DNA of 34,741 bases from Sphingomonadaceae bacterium (GCA_025359445.1 JANYGB010000066.1:1-34741); one strand, 5' to 3'. Positions 1 through 8,162 are shown, counted from the stretch's first letter. Notes: generated by a model not told the origin, from the sequence alone. Numbers and translations are program-made.

Positions 1-195
1 GAATTTTACGGTGCCTACTGGCATAATCTGTTCCTTTCACGGATTTCAGAATGATCCGCAGGCACTGTGCCAACGGAGCAGAAGTCGTGAAGAAAGAGAG
101 AATAGGCGCGAGGCCGAAAGTCCCGTCTCAAGCGACGTAGCCCGGCTCCTTTAGTCCCGAATCGTCGCGATAGCAAGGCATCTGCGCAACGCCGT
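1..195. other. Left-edge stretch with no recognisable gene
   Basis: No open frame of useful length is present and I see no tRNA-like fold or clear terminator. The preceding gene must lie outside the window. The first promoter-like signal begins at 196. Confidence 0.4.
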
Positions 196-221
196 GGAAC
201 TTACTGCCAGCATTGCCCGTT
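196..221 (+). promoter_or_regulatory. Possible EcfG-type promoter, iron permease-like gene
   Basis: GGAAC at 196-200 and GTT at 219-221 are separated by 18 bases, with a C before the GTT (CCGTTA). Alphaproteobacterial EcfG promoters are GGAAC-N16/17-cGTT, so this spacing is at the long end of the range. A start site about 8 bases further on would give a leader of roughly 55 bases before the ATG at 284. It is the weakest of the EcfG-type matches here but fits the pattern of its neighbours. Confidence 0.5.
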
Positions 222-283
222 ATGCAGCCACATAACTGGCGCGGGTCAGGGCGGCTTGCGGCGCGCCGAACCAGGGAACCGAG

Positions 284-748
284 ATGCCACAGACCATTTA
301 CAAAGCCAGCCCGACCATCACGGCACCGGCCTCGGCGTCAGCCCTTTCGGATGACATTCTCGAGGCAAAGACTGATTTGAGCCAAGCCGCCCCCGCGAAT
401 TCCGGACTCTGGCACCGGCTTTACCTGCTCGGCTGCCGGGTCTGCGATTTTATTGCCAACCTTGCCGGGCATCCCGCCGCGATCCTGGTGCTGATCTTTG
501 CTTGCCTGGGGTGGCTTGAAGTAACCGGGTCCGCCGGGCAGAATCTGCTGACGCTAATCCTTTCTATCTTAGCAATCACGCTGACCCAGATGGTGCTTAA
601 CCAGCAGCGCCGGAGCGAGTTGGCGCTGCATCTCAAGATCGACGAACTGATTACTGCGCTTGACGGCGCGCGCGATGAGCTGGCCGGGATCGAGACCGCC
701 GATGAAGACACGCTCCTTGCTGCTCGCCGCTCGGCAGGCGGCGAATAG
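284..748 (+). CDS. Low-affinity iron permease family membrane protein
   Basis: A 154-residue inner-membrane protein resembling the small bacterial low-affinity iron permease family (PF04120). The N-terminal ~45 residues are polar. Two hydrophobic segments follow, at about 59-77 (AAILVLIFACLGWL) and 84-103, and then a charged amphipathic helix (QQRRSELALHLKIDELITAL), which is the family's typical layout. The family name comes from a fungal iron transporter; transport has not been shown for the bacterial members and should be treated as unproven. The ATG at 284 has GGGA about seven bases upstream. An EcfG-type promoter match at 196-221 suggests general-stress control. The next gene has its own promoter, so this is probably monocistronic. 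Confidence 0.72.
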   Translation: MPQTIYKASPTITAPASASALSDDILEAKTDLSQAAPANSGLWHRLYLLGCRVCDFIANLAGHPAAILVLIFACLGWLEVTGSAGQNLLTLILSILAITLTQMVLNQQRRSELALHLKIDELITALDGARDELAGIETADEDTLLAARRSAGGE

Positions 749-749
749 C

Positions 750-774
750 GGAACGATGGCCGCTTTAGCGCGTT
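750..774 (+). promoter_or_regulatory. EcfG-type promoter, topoisomerase IB gene
   Basis: GGAAC at 750-754, 17 bases, then GTT at 772-774 (context GCGTTT). This is an exact match to the EcfG consensus. It starts two bases after the previous stop codon and lies 41 bases before the ATG at 816, leaving a leader of about 35 bases. Confidence 0.72.
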
Positions 775-815
775 TGCCCTGACATGCGAACGAGTGGCTG
801 GGAGCACAGTGCATA

Positions 816-1778
816 ATGGCTGAGGAAAGCACCGCGCAGCAGGCCGGAATAACCCGCCAGCGCGCCGGCAAACGCTGGCGCTATTTCAGCCCGCGCGGGC
901 GTGAGATCGTCAAGGCGGCCGAGATCGAACGGCTCAACAAAGTCGGATTGCCGCCGGCCTATACGCAGGCCTGGTTCAGTTCCGATCCCACCAGCCCGGT
1001 TCAGGCAACCGGATACGATCAGCGCGGGCGCCGTCAGTACCGCTATCACCCGGATTTTCGGGCAACCCAGGAAGCCGACAAGTTCGACCGCTGCATCGAA
1101 TTCGGTCGCCGCCTGCCAAAATTGCGCGCTGCGGTCGAACGCGATCTGGCTGGCGATCCGTACGACCGGATTACCGTAATCGCTGCGGTGATCCGGGTTC
1201 TTGACGAGTGCCGCATCCGCGTTGGAAACCGGGCGTACGCAAAAGCAAACAAGAGCTTTGGCGCGACCACGCTGCTACGCCGCCACATGACGCTGAACCG
1301 CGACCGGATCCTGTTCGAATTTGTCGGCAAGTCGGGCAAGCAGCAGTCGGTCGAAGTTCACGACAGCCGAGTGATAGCCATTGTCCGCAAGCTGGACAAA
1401 TTGCCAGGCCAGGCGGTGTTCCAGTATCGCTGTGCCGACAGCACGATCAACGGGGTGACCCCGGCTGACGTCAATGCCTATATTCACGACACCATTGGTG
1501 CCGATTTCTCAGCCAAGTTTTTCCGCACCTGGCATGCCTCGGCAGGCGCACTGCGCGAGGCAATGCGGTTGGCCAGTCGCGGGCAGGTCCCGACGGTCAA
1601 GGATTTGGCCGAACCGGTCTCGGACGAGCTTGGCAACACCCCGGCAATCGCGCGCAAAAGCTACATCCATCCCGATGTGCTGGTAGCCGCGACCACCGGT
1701 GAACTGCCTGAAACCGCGCGCTCGACCAAATGGCTCGACCCAGGCGAAACGACCTTGCTGGCGCTGCAGAAGGAATGA
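816..1778 (+). CDS. DNA topoisomerase IB (poxvirus-like)
   Basis: A 320-residue type IB topoisomerase, which relaxes supercoils through a 3'-phosphotyrosyl intermediate. The expected features are in order: an N-terminal clamp domain (about 20-90, with the YDQRGRRQYRYH stretch), the catalytic Arg in RVGNRAYA (near 135), the catalytic Lys region GKSGKQQ (171-177), the second Arg and the His in FRTWHAS (near 237-240), and the nucleophile Tyr283 in KSYIHPDV. Length matches the bacterial and poxviral enzymes. All catalytic residues appear intact, so the protein should be active. Such genes occur in many alphaproteobacteria alongside the essential topoisomerase I. The EcfG-type promoter match directly upstream suggests induction in general stress, when supercoiling changes. 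GGGAG about 12 bases before the ATG is a plausible but distant ribosome binding site. Confidence 0.93.
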   Translation: MAEESTAQQAGITRQRAGKRWRYFSPRGREIVKAAEIERLNKVGLPPAYTQAWFSSDPTSPVQATGYDQRGRRQYRYHPDFRATQEADKFDRCIEFGRRLPKLRAAVERDLAGDPYDRITVIAAVIRVLDECRIRVGNRAYAKANKSFGATTLLRRHMTLNRDRILFEFVGKSGKQQSVEVHDSRVIAIVRKLDKLPGQAVFQYRCADSTINGVTPADVNAYIHDTIGADFSAKFFRTWHASAGALREAMRLASRGQVPTVKDLAEPVSDELGNTPAIARKSYIHPDVLVAATTGELPETARSTKWLDPGETTLLALQKE

Positions 1779-1800
1779 CTGGCAGGTCACCGGTCTCACT

Positions 1801-1826
1801 GGAACCAAATTACAGACCAAGGCGTT
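1801..1826 (+). promoter_or_regulatory. EcfG-type promoter, GlsB/YeaQ-type gene
   Basis: GGAAC at 1801-1805 and GTT at 1824-1826 (GCGTTA), spacing 18. This fits GGAAC-N17-cGTT. It lies between the topoisomerase stop and the ATG at 1854. Confidence 0.62.
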
Positions 1827-1853
1827 ACTGCCACATACAACAGGAGAAATATT

Positions 1854-2123
1854 ATGACTTGGCTTATCATCTTGATCGTCGGCGGTGTACTGGGTTGGTT
1901 GGCGAGCATCGTCATGCGCACCGATGGACAGCAGGGCATCGTCCTCAATGTCATCGTCGGTATCGTCGGCGCAGTGCTGGCTGGCTTTATCATTACCCCG
2001 CTTATTGGCGGTTCGCCGATCACCTCGGGTCGAATTGATCCGATGTCGCTGTTGTCGTCGTTCCTTGGTGCGGTTGTGCTGCTCGCGATCGTCAACCTGG
2101 TTCGTCGCGGTTCGCCCCGGTAA
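1854..2123 (+). CDS. GlsB/YeaQ/YmgE family stress membrane protein
   Basis: An 89-residue, very hydrophobic inner-membrane protein of the transglycosylase-associated / GlsB-YeaQ-YmgE family. Three membrane segments are visible at about 2-20, 28-50 and 65-84. Glycine-rich patterns such as GGVLGWLAS and VGIVGAVLAGF are typical of the family. Molecular function is unknown; members are commonly stress-induced. The ATG at 1854 follows a strong AGGAGA about seven bases upstream. The EcfG-type promoter at 1801-1826 and the neighbouring stress-type promoters support a general-stress role. Confidence 0.88.
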   Translation: MTWLIILIVGGVLGWLASIVMRTDGQQGIVLNVIVGIVGAVLAGFIITPLIGGSPITSGRIDPMSLLSSFLGAVVLLAIVNLVRRGSPR

Positions 2124-2219
2124 ACCTATCGCACGCGTTTGAACCTGATTGGCATCTTCCCTCCCAGGATGGCTTTGAAGGTTGGTCTTGTGCCCCCGCG
2201 CAATGCCGAACGAGTGTAG

Positions 2220-2237
2220 CTTACCTGCCAAGGTAAG
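2220..2237 (+). other. Small hairpin before terminator
   Basis: CTTACCT (2220-2226), loop GCCA, AGGTAAG (2231-2237): a perfect 7-bp stem just before the main terminator. It may be part of a tandem termination structure. Confidence 0.4.
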
Positions 2238-2242
2238 AAATC

Positions 2243-2272
2243 AAAGCGGTCGCTTCGGCGACCGCTTTTTTT
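2243..2272. terminator. Strong bidirectional intrinsic terminator
   Basis: An 11-bp perfect stem (AAAGCGGTCGC, 2243-2253; GCGACCGCTTT, 2258-2268) with a TTCG tetraloop and a T-run on the plus side. The opposite strand also carries Ts after the stem. It lies between the GlsB-type gene (+) and the convergent histidine kinase (-) and should serve both. Confidence 0.9.
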
Positions 2273-2275
2273 GGT

Positions 2276-3262
2276 TTATGCTGGCAATCGCAGCGTGGCA
2301 GTGAGCCGCGCAGCTGACCAATCGACGGCGAACGAGCCGCCGTAAACCTTCGCCATCCGGTCAATCAGCAAATGACCACTGCCGCCTGCCTCATCGCACT
2401 GTTCCGGCGGCGCGACATCCACCTCAAGCCAAACCAAACACAGCTGCCCGTCCGCCACTGTGCCATCGAGCTGTACTGCATTGCTAAAGCTGAGAGCGCC
2501 GTATTTCATACTGTTGGTGGCCAGTTCCCCGATTGCGAGTGCAATAACCTTGGCGTTGCGTTCGTCGACCGGCAGGTCGGGCGGGCAATCCCAATCGATC
2601 AGCGCATAAGGCGCTGTCATGATTTCGAGCAAGTCAGACAGCGCCAGAGCCTGGTCGGGCCTTTCGAGCATCTGCGTTTGCGCCTGTGCCAGCGCCGCGT
2701 AGCGATTGGCCAGATCGCGCGCGAAGTCGGAATGTTCGGGAGCCACTTTGGCGCTGACCAAGGCGATCGCGCTGCTGACTGTAAAAGCATTGCGCAACCG
2801 GTGGCGCATTTCGAGCGCCAGGATCTCAAGCGCTTCGTGGGCTTTCACCTGTTCGGTCACATCGCGCGAGAACGAAACCAGCTGGAAAATAGTTCCGGCA
2901 TTGTCGCGCACCGGCGAAACGGTCACGTCCCACCAGCGCGGCGTGCCTTTGATGGTCGGACAGAACGCTTCAAAGCGGCTGTCCTTGCCGTTCTTGGCAT
3001 CTTCAACCGCCCGGCGCACCACCGGCTTGGCTTCATCGGGCCACAGGTTCCACCAGTGCTGGCCTTCGACCGCGCAAAAATCGTCGATTTCAAGGCTGCA
3101 CCGCCCATTGCGGTTCATAAAGCCGAGCTTGCCATCGGTATCGAGCAACTTGACACAGTCTTGGCTCTGTTCGAGCAGGCTGATCATCAGATTGCCCGAA
3201 ACTTCGGCAAAGCTGGTGCCAAGTTCAAGCGTCAGGGGATCGTGCGGTGTCGCGGTCTGCAT
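2276..3262 (-). CDS. PAS-domain HWE-family sensor histidine kinase
   Basis: A 328-residue soluble kinase with no membrane segment. Residues ~25-140 form a PAS fold with PAC end (LLDTDGKLGFMNRNG and RWWDVTVSPVRD). The phospho-acceptor helix has His154 in EMRHRLRN. The N-box is GELATNSMKYGALS (Asn250), followed by the WLE signature (W278, E280) that defines HWE kinases. HWE kinases typically phosphorylate single-domain regulators or PhyR-like proteins, and the PhyR locus lies 5 kb away, so it may feed the general-stress cascade (inference). Start: ATG at 3262, with AGG six bases upstream, preferred over a TTG six bases earlier. It converges on the GlsB-type gene and is divergent from the repair operon. 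No ligand-binding cofactor residue is evident. Confidence 0.87.
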   Translation of the reverse strand: MQTATPHDPLTLELGTSFAEVSGNLMISLLEQSQDCVKLLDTDGKLGFMNRNGRCSLEIDDFCAVEGQHWWNLWPDEAKPVVRRAVEDAKNGKDSRFEAFCPTIKGTPRWWDVTVSPVRDNAGTIFQLVSFSRDVTEQVKAHEALEILALEMRHRLRNAFTVSSAIALVSAKVAPEHSDFARDLANRYAALAQAQTQMLERPDQALALSDLLEIMTAPYALIDWDCPPDLPVDERNAKVIALAIGELATNSMKYGALSFSNAVQLDGTVADGQLCLVWLEVDVAPPEQCDEAGGSGHLLIDRMAKVYGGSFAVDWSAARLTATLRLPA

Positions 3263-3421
3263 CTTCAACCTATGTATCGCCAGAAGTATCCGCGCCTCGG
3301 CTCACCGGTAAAGGTTCATACCGTTGAATGCTATAGGATTTATAGAACAAAGATTAGTGCCGCGCCGGTAGGCTGGATTGCCGCAACGGGAACCAAGATT
3401 GGCAGCGCGCGTAAAGGAGAG
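3263..3421. promoter_or_regulatory. Divergent promoter region
   Basis: About 160 bases separate the kinase (-) from the exonuclease (+). At 3389-3413 there is GGAAC-N17-GTA, one base off the EcfG consensus, but its -10 element would sit only nine bases before the ATG. I therefore do not call it a promoter. No LexA box is visible. Confidence 0.3.
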
Positions 3422-4417
3422 ATGGCCGTCACCTGGATCAAACCACAACCGGGAGGAATATATATCGCCCCGGCGGATCTGTGGATCGATCCGTCGGAGC
3501 CCCGGCCCCGCGCGGTCATCACGCACGGCCACGCCGATCACGCCCGCAGTGGCCATGGCGATGTATGGGCCACGCCCGAGACCCTGGCGATCATGGGGCT
3601 GCGCTATGGCACCGCCGGCGGCACCGCCCTGGCTTATGGTGACAGCTTTGAGCGTGGCGGCGTGCGGTTCAGCCTTCACCCTGCCGGGCATGTGCTGGGT
3701 TCGGCACAGGTGCTGATGGAATATGGCGGAACACGCGTGGTGGTCAGCGGCGATTACAAGCGCCGCCCGGACCCGACCTGCGCGCCGTTCGAGCCGGTAG
3801 CTTGCGACATTTTCATCACTGAGGCTACTTTCGGGCTGCCAGTATTCCGCCACCCGCCGCTGCATGAAGAAATTGCCAAACTGCTAGCGCGCCGCGCGGC
3901 CGAGCCCGAACGCTGTGTGCTGGTCGGGGCCTACGCGCTGGGCAAAGCGCAGCGGATGATCGCCGAGCTGCGGCTGGCGGGATGGCATGAGCCGATCTAC
4001 CTTCACGGCGCGCTCGAGCGGATGTGCCGCCTGTATGAAGAACTGGGTGTGCCTTTGGGCGACTTGCGGCTCGTTTCGGCCAGCACGCGTGAGGATATGC
4101 GCGGCGCCATCGTGCTGTGTCCGCCCAGCGCGTTGACCGACACCTGGAGCCGGCGAATGCCCGCGCCGATCACCGCAATGGCATCGGGCTGGATGCGGGT
4201 GCGTGGTCGCGCCCGCCAGCGCAATGTCGAGCTGCCACTGATCGTCTCGGACCATGCCGATTGGGACGAACTGACCGCAACAATCCGCGAGCTTGCCCCG
4301 CGCGAAACCTGGATCACCCATGGCAGCGAGGAAGGCCTGCTGCGCTGGTGCGAGCTGCATCAGGTGAAGGCGCGCGCGCTCGATCTGATCGGGCGCGGCG
4401 ACGAGGACGACGGTTGA
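3422..4417 (+). CDS. Ligase-associated DNA exonuclease (beta-CASP MBL fold)
   Basis: A 331-residue metallo-beta-lactamase nuclease of the ligase-associated exonuclease family, related to mRNA 3'-end processing and SNM1-type enzymes. Metal-binding motifs are intact: ITHGHADHARSGH (33-45), HPAGHVLGSAQ (86-96), SGDYK (109-113), EATFG (134-138) and a C-terminal SDHADWDEL. A long upstream in-frame extension exists but is antisense to the kinase gene and should be ignored. The ATG at 3422 has a purine-rich GGAGAG directly upstream, though unusually close. The stop overlaps the ligase start (TGATG), so translation is probably coupled. In many bacteria these two genes come with an Lhr-like helicase and a phosphoesterase; neither is in this window. 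Likely role: end-processing before ligation in DNA repair. Confidence 0.9.
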   Translation: MAVTWIKPQPGGIYIAPADLWIDPSEPRPRAVITHGHADHARSGHGDVWATPETLAIMGLRYGTAGGTALAYGDSFERGGVRFSLHPAGHVLGSAQVLMEYGGTRVVVSGDYKRRPDPTCAPFEPVACDIFITEATFGLPVFRHPPLHEEIAKLLARRAAEPERCVLVGAYALGKAQRMIAELRLAGWHEPIYLHGALERMCRLYEELGVPLGDLRLVSASTREDMRGAIVLCPPSALTDTWSRRMPAPITAMASGWMRVRGRARQRNVELPLIVSDHADWDELTATIRELAPRETWITHGSEEGLLRWCELHQVKARALDLIGRGDEDDG

Positions 4418-5988
4418 TGCGCCAGTTTGCCGATCTGATCGACACGCTGGTCTACACCCGCTCGCGCAATGCAAAGCTCGATGCAATCGCGCAATACCTG
4501 CGCGACACTCCCGATCCCGAACGCGGCTGGGCTTTGGCCGCGCTGACCGACAGCCTGAATTTCCCGGCGGTCAAAAGCGCGACGATCCGCAGCGTCGCGG
4601 AAAGCCGGGTCGATCCCGAATTGCTGCGGCTGTCACGCCATTACGTGGGCGATACCGCCGAGACGGTCGCGCTGATCTGGCCCGACGGCGCGCCGGTGGT
4701 GCGCAGCGATGCGAGCGTGGACGAAGTGGTCGGGATGCTGGCCAATGCGACCCGCGCCACCGCTCCGGCGATCGTCGCCGAGCTCCTTGACCGGCTCGAC
4801 GCCAACAGCCGCTATGCCATGCTCAAGCTCGCGACGGGGGGCATGCGGATCGGGGTGTCGGCGCGGCTCGCCAAAACCGCCTTTGCCCAGGCCTTTGCCG
4901 TGCCGATCGATACCGTGGACGAGTTGTGGCACGCGCTTGCCCCGCCGTACGCTGAACTGTTTGCCTGGGCCGCAGACGGCGGGGTGCAGCCCGATATCTC
5001 GGCGACGCCGTTCTTCCGCCCGTTCATGCTCTCGCACCCGTTCGAGAGCGACACGATCGACCTCCAAACTTATGCAGCGGAGTGGAAATGGGACGGGATC
5101 AGGGTGCAAATTGCGCATCTCGGCGGGGAAACCCGGATCTACAGCCGCGGCGGTGACGAGATCAGCGCGGCCTTCCCCGAACTGGTAGCGGCGCTACAAA
5201 TCGATGCGGTGGTCGATGGCGAGTTGCTGGTGCGCGGTGACAGCCAAGGCGGAGATGCGGCGAGCTTCAACGCGCTGCAACAACGGCTTGGGCGCAAGAC
5301 CGTGACCAAGAAAATGCTTGAACAATACCCGGCGTTCATCCGGCTTTACGATGTGCTGGTCGATGGCCTGGAAGACTTGCGCCATTTGCCATGGACGATA
5401 CGGCGGGCGCGGCTCGAAGCGTTGATTGCGCAGCTACCTGCCAGCCATTTCGACGTCTCGCCAGTGCTCGACGTAAATGACTTCGCCAGCCTCGCAGAAT
5501 TGCGCGATGGCGCGCGCGACGCCGCGATCGAAGGCGTGATGCTCAAGCGCCGCGACAGCCCGTACCAGGCCGGGCGCAAGGCGGGCGAGTGGTACAAGTG
5601 GAAACGCAACCCGCTCACCGCTGACTGCGTGATGATGTACGCCCAGCGCGGCAACGGCCGCCGCGCGTCGTTCTATTCCGACTATACCTTTGGCTGCTGG
5701 AGCGAGAGCGGGGATCTACTGCCCGTCGGCAAAGCCTATTCGGGCTTCACCGATGCCGAGCTCAAGATGCTCGACCGTTTCGTGCGCGATCACACCCTCG
5801 CCAAGTTCGGTCCGGTGCGCGAAGTCGAAAAGACGCTTGTGCTCGAAGTAGCGTTCGATTCGGTCCATGCCAGCAAGCGCCACAAATCCGGACTGGCGAT
5901 GCGTTTTCCGCGCATTCACCGGATCCGCACCGACAAGCCAGCGGCAGAAGCCGACCGGATTGCAACGCTGATGGCAATGGTGACCTAA
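4417..5988 (+). CDS. ATP-dependent DNA ligase, repair type
   Basis: A 523-residue ATP-dependent DNA ligase of the group linked to cisplatin-damage response. An N-terminal helical DNA-binding domain (about 1-190) precedes the nucleotidyltransferase core, with the adenylated Lys224 in EWKWDGIRVQ, then SRGGDE, VDGELLV, EGVMLKRRDS and the motif V stretch EWYKWKR. An OB-fold C-terminal domain follows (YSGFTDAELKMLDRF to the end). All nucleotidyl-transfer motifs are present, so it should be active. Its ATG overlaps the exonuclease stop by one base, making a two-gene repair operon. It converges with the sigma-factor gene, overlapping its 3' end by four bases, with no terminator between them. Confidence 0.95.
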   Translation: MRQFADLIDTLVYTRSRNAKLDAIAQYLRDTPDPERGWALAALTDSLNFPAVKSATIRSVAESRVDPELLRLSRHYVGDTAETVALIWPDGAPVVRSDASVDEVVGMLANATRATAPAIVAELLDRLDANSRYAMLKLATGGMRIGVSARLAKTAFAQAFAVPIDTVDELWHALAPPYAELFAWAADGGVQPDISATPFFRPFMLSHPFESDTIDLQTYAAEWKWDGIRVQIAHLGGETRIYSRGGDEISAAFPELVAALQIDAVVDGELLVRGDSQGGDAASFNALQQRLGRKTVTKKMLEQYPAFIRLYDVLVDGLEDLRHLPWTIRRARLEALIAQLPASHFDVSPVLDVNDFASLAELRDGARDAAIEGVMLKRRDSPYQAGRKAGEWYKWKRNPLTADCVMMYAQRGNGRRASFYSDYTFGCWSESGDLLPVGKAYSGFTDAELKMLDRFVRDHTLAKFGPVREVEKTLVLEVAFDSVHASKRHKSGLAMRFPRIHRIRTDKPAAEADRIATLMAMVT

Positions 5989-6581
5989 GTCAGATTACCG
6001 GTGGTTGCGATGGCCAGATCGTTGATCAGCGATTCGTGCGCCGAAATCGCCTGGGTGCCTTCACTCGGAGGCATGTTGCCGCCGTCGAGCATTTCGTTAA
6101 GCGCAGCGCGGGCGCGGCCAACGCGGCTTTTCATGGTGCCCACCGCCGTCTGGCAAATCGCCGCTGCCTCTTCGTAGCTGAAACCGCCTGCTCCCACCAA
6201 GAGGATCGCCTCGCGGCGTTCGCGCGGCAAGGTCATCAGCGCTCGGCGCATGTCCGCGAGGTGGAGCGGATCTTCCTGCCCCATCGGTGCCTGTAACGTC
6301 CGCTCGGCAACGCCTTCGTCGTAATCGCCAACGAATTTGTTGCGGCGCATTTCGGTAAGGTAACAGTTGCGTAGGATTGTGAAGGTCCAGGCGCGCAGAT
6401 TGGTGCCCGGCTCGAACCGCTCGCGCGCGGCCCATGCCTTGAGCATCGCGTCTTGCACCAAGTCATCGGCGAAATCGGGCCGCCCGCACAGCGAGCGGGC
6501 AAATGCGCGTAAGTGGGGAATAGTTTCCGCTAATTGCCGTTTGAACGTGGCAGCATTGGCCGCCGCCTGGTCATTTTCCAT
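5985..6581 (-). CDS. ecfG: EcfG-type general stress sigma factor
   Basis: A 198-residue ECF sigma factor of the EcfG (ECF15) group, which directs RNA polymerase to GGAAC/GTT promoters in the general stress response. Region 2 covers about 20-85 (DLVQDAMLKAWAARERF and LRAWTFTILRNCY). Region 4 runs from TLPRERREAILLVG through FSYEEAAAICQTAVGTMKSRV to RARAALNEML. The identification rests on these regions plus the neighbouring nepR and phyR. The ATG at 6581 overlaps the nepR 3' end by 11 bases, giving coupled translation of anti-sigma and sigma; a longer upstream extension is just nepR in another frame. Activity is expected to be held by NepR until PhyR~P removes it. Promoter matches elsewhere in this window look like its own regulon. 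Confidence 0.93.
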   Translation of the reverse strand: MENDQAAANAATFKRQLAETIPHLRAFARSLCGRPDFADDLVQDAMLKAWAARERFEPGTNLRAWTFTILRNCYLTEMRRNKFVGDYDEGVAERTLQAPMGQEDPLHLADMRRALMTLPRERREAILLVGAGGFSYEEAAAICQTAVGTMKSRVGRARAALNEMLDGGNMPPSEGTQAISAHESLINDLAIATTGNLT

Positions 6582-6810
6582 CGGCCGCGCTGTCAAGCTT
6601 ATCAAGCAGCTGGGCCAGATCGTCTGGCAGCGCTTCTTCAACCACCTCGTTGTACAGACGCTGAAGGCCCTTGGCCCATGCTGGTCGCGTAGCGCTTGCC
6701 GCATCACGGCGCGGAGTTGGGCCGGACACACTGCCGCCCGCTGCGGGTCCGCTCTTATCACCGCGCTTGGTCAACTGTTGCTCCAGATTATCATAAAAAG
6801 CGTGATTCAA
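6571..6810 (-). CDS. nepR: NepR-family anti-sigma factor
   Basis: A 79-residue NepR-type anti-sigma factor. The family core is clear at about 48-72 (GLQRLYNEVVEEALPDDL and then LLDKLD), two helices that clamp EcfG sigma or the sigma-like domain of phosphorylated PhyR. The first ~40 residues are polar and low in complexity, as is usual. The start is TTG at 6810 because no in-frame ATG or GTG gives a full core; only a weak GGA lies upstream. A poor start codon would keep anti-sigma levels low, but this is inference. It overlaps ecfG by 11 bases. The nearest EcfG-type promoter match on this strand is the palindromic one at 7040-7064, about 230 bases upstream. Confidence 0.88.
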   Translation of the reverse strand: MNHAFYDNLEQQLTKRGDKSGPAAGGSVSGPTPRRDAASATRPAWAKGLQRLYNEVVEEALPDDLAQLLDKLDSAADGK

Positions 6811-6878
6811 GGTTTAGTCCGTCAAATAATCCTTGGAAATGCACCTGTCTTGGCGAGCCTTGCGGACTAGCCGAGTTC

Positions 6879-6903
6879 GGAACCATCGAGACCCCGAAGC
6901 GTT
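6879..6903 (+). promoter_or_regulatory. EcfG-type promoter, upstream copy for HWE kinase
   Basis: GGAAC at 6879-6883, 17 bases, GTT at 6901-6903 (GCGTTA): an exact consensus match between nepR (-) and the kinase gene (+). Transcripts from here would have a leader of over 200 bases to the likely kinase start. Confidence 0.66.
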
Positions 6904-7037
6904 ACCAATTGAGAGCCTGCAAGTTACTTTTGTTCTGTTTTTATTGAAAAAATCGTGCGCGAAAAGCGTATGGCATGGCTTGCAGGAATACCGCTCGTGA
7001 GCCGGGTTGCCATAATTTCTCCTCCGTCCGAATTGCT

Positions 7038-7064
7038 GGAACGGTTAAGTATGCAAATCGTTCC
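7038..7064. promoter_or_regulatory. Palindromic, possibly bidirectional EcfG-type promoter
   Basis: GGAAC (7038-7042), 17 bases, GTTCC (7060-7064). Read on the plus strand it gives GGAAC-N17-GTT toward the kinase. Read on the minus strand the same bases give GGAAC-N17-GTT toward nepR-ecfG. The GGAACG/CGTTCC ends make a perfect 6-base inverted repeat. Only one strand may be used in practice. Confidence 0.62.
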
Positions 7065-7139
7065 CTGTGCGGCGACCCTGCCCAAGGAGCGCCTTCATTT
7101 ATTTTATTGAGCGGATTTCGGGATTACTCGACGGGATCG

Positions 7140-8159
7140 TTGGACGGACAAACAAATCCAGTGCTTGACGACGTACCAATCCTGCAAAAGCAACGGCTTT
7201 CAGAATATCTGATTAGCAACCCACGCGTTGCGCCGGTTGCTGCCTTCGGCTTGGCAATGTTGGCAACGCTGTGCGTGACTTTGTCAGTCGAACGCGCCAG
7301 CCGCGCCGAACAGCACATTGCAATGATCGAACGCGGTCAAGCGGTCACGAGCCGGTTCACGATCGCCGAACACCAATGGATGGTCAAATCGGGTGTGCTA
7401 TCGGCAAATGTTTTTAGCCAGACCGGCATGCTGATCTTGCTCGCCGGACTGATCATTGCCTCTCTGCTGCTATTTATTGTGCGGCTGGCGATTCAGCAAG
7501 CTTTGTTCGACCGCCAGCAATTGCTGGTCCGGCAAGAGCAGCACGCGATCCGCGCCACGCTCACCCGCGAACTTAACCACCGGGTCAAGAACACCCTCGC
7601 CAATGTGCTGTCGATTCTGTCGCTTTCGCGGCGCAACGCAGAGGACCTAGATAGCTTCGTCGAAACTTTCACCGGGCGAGTGCAGGCACTATCGGCGACA
7701 CACAACTTGCTGATGCAGACCAGTTGGGGGCCGATCAGTGTGACCGAAATCGTCCAGACCGAGATGGCACCCTATTTCCATAACGATCCGCCGCGCATCA
7801 AGCTGGAAGGAACTGATGCTGTGATCGCGCCCAACGATGCCTTGTCGCTAGGCCTGCTGATCCACGAGTTGGTGACTAACGCGGCGAAGTATGGCGCGCT
7901 CAGCAATGCCAGCGGCACAGTTACTTTAGCCTGGGATCTTACCCAGGATCACCGGATTTTGTTTAACTGGCGCGAAGAGGGTGGTCCGCCCCCTCTCGCC
8001 GACCGCTGCCGCGGGTTTGGCAGCGACCTGATCGAGAAGGTTATCTCGCGCGATCTGCATTCCGACATCAAACTGGAATTCGCCGCCACCGGGGTCCGCG
8101 TCAGCTTCGCCGTGCCGATCCGCGAAGTCAGTGCCTTCGTCCTGCGGCAGGATAGCTAG
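7140..8159 (+). CDS. Membrane-bound HWE-family sensor histidine kinase
   Basis: A sensor kinase with two membrane helices (about 30-50 and 96-117 from this start) enclosing a short ~45-residue periplasmic loop. A cytoplasmic HWE kinase core follows: LTRELNHRVKNTLANVLS (His147), the N-box LLIHELVTNAAKYGALS (Asn247) and NWREEGG (the HWE Trp and Glu). Its place between nepR-ecfG and phyR suggests it phosphorylates PhyR, like PhyK-type kinases (inference). The start is uncertain: the frame is open back to an ATG at 6975, but the residues encoded by 6975-7139 look non-coding and span the 7038-7064 promoter. TTG 7107, TTG 7140 or GTG 7161 are the realistic starts, none with an ideal ribosome site. 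It ends three bases from convergent phyR. Confidence 0.86.
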   Translation: MDGQTNPVLDDVPILQKQRLSEYLISNPRVAPVAAFGLAMLATLCVTLSVERASRAEQHIAMIERGQAVTSRFTIAEHQWMVKSGVLSANVFSQTGMLILLAGLIIASLLLFIVRLAIQQALFDRQQLLVRQEQHAIRATLTRELNHRVKNTLANVLSILSLSRRNAEDLDSFVETFTGRVQALSATHNLLMQTSWGPISVTEIVQTEMAPYFHNDPPRIKLEGTDAVIAPNDALSLGLLIHELVTNAAKYGALSNASGTVTLAWDLTQDHRILFNWREEGGPPPLADRCRGFGSDLIEKVISRDLHSDIKLEFAATGVRVSFAVPIREVSAFVLRQDS

Positions 8160-8162
8160 AAT

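Noticed and set aside
1509..2231. 240-codon minus-strand frame
   Set aside because: Covers topoisomerase IB and GlsB-type genes in antisense; composition is a codon-bias artefact.
3389..3413. GGAAC-N17-GTA before the exonuclease gene as an EcfG promoter
   Set aside because: The -10 element has one mismatch and would sit within the ribosome-binding region, too close to the ATG.
2372..3421. Long plus-strand open frame in front of the exonuclease gene
   Set aside because: It lies antisense over the PAS-HWE kinase, which has clear domains, and the exonuclease family starts at the ATG at 3422.
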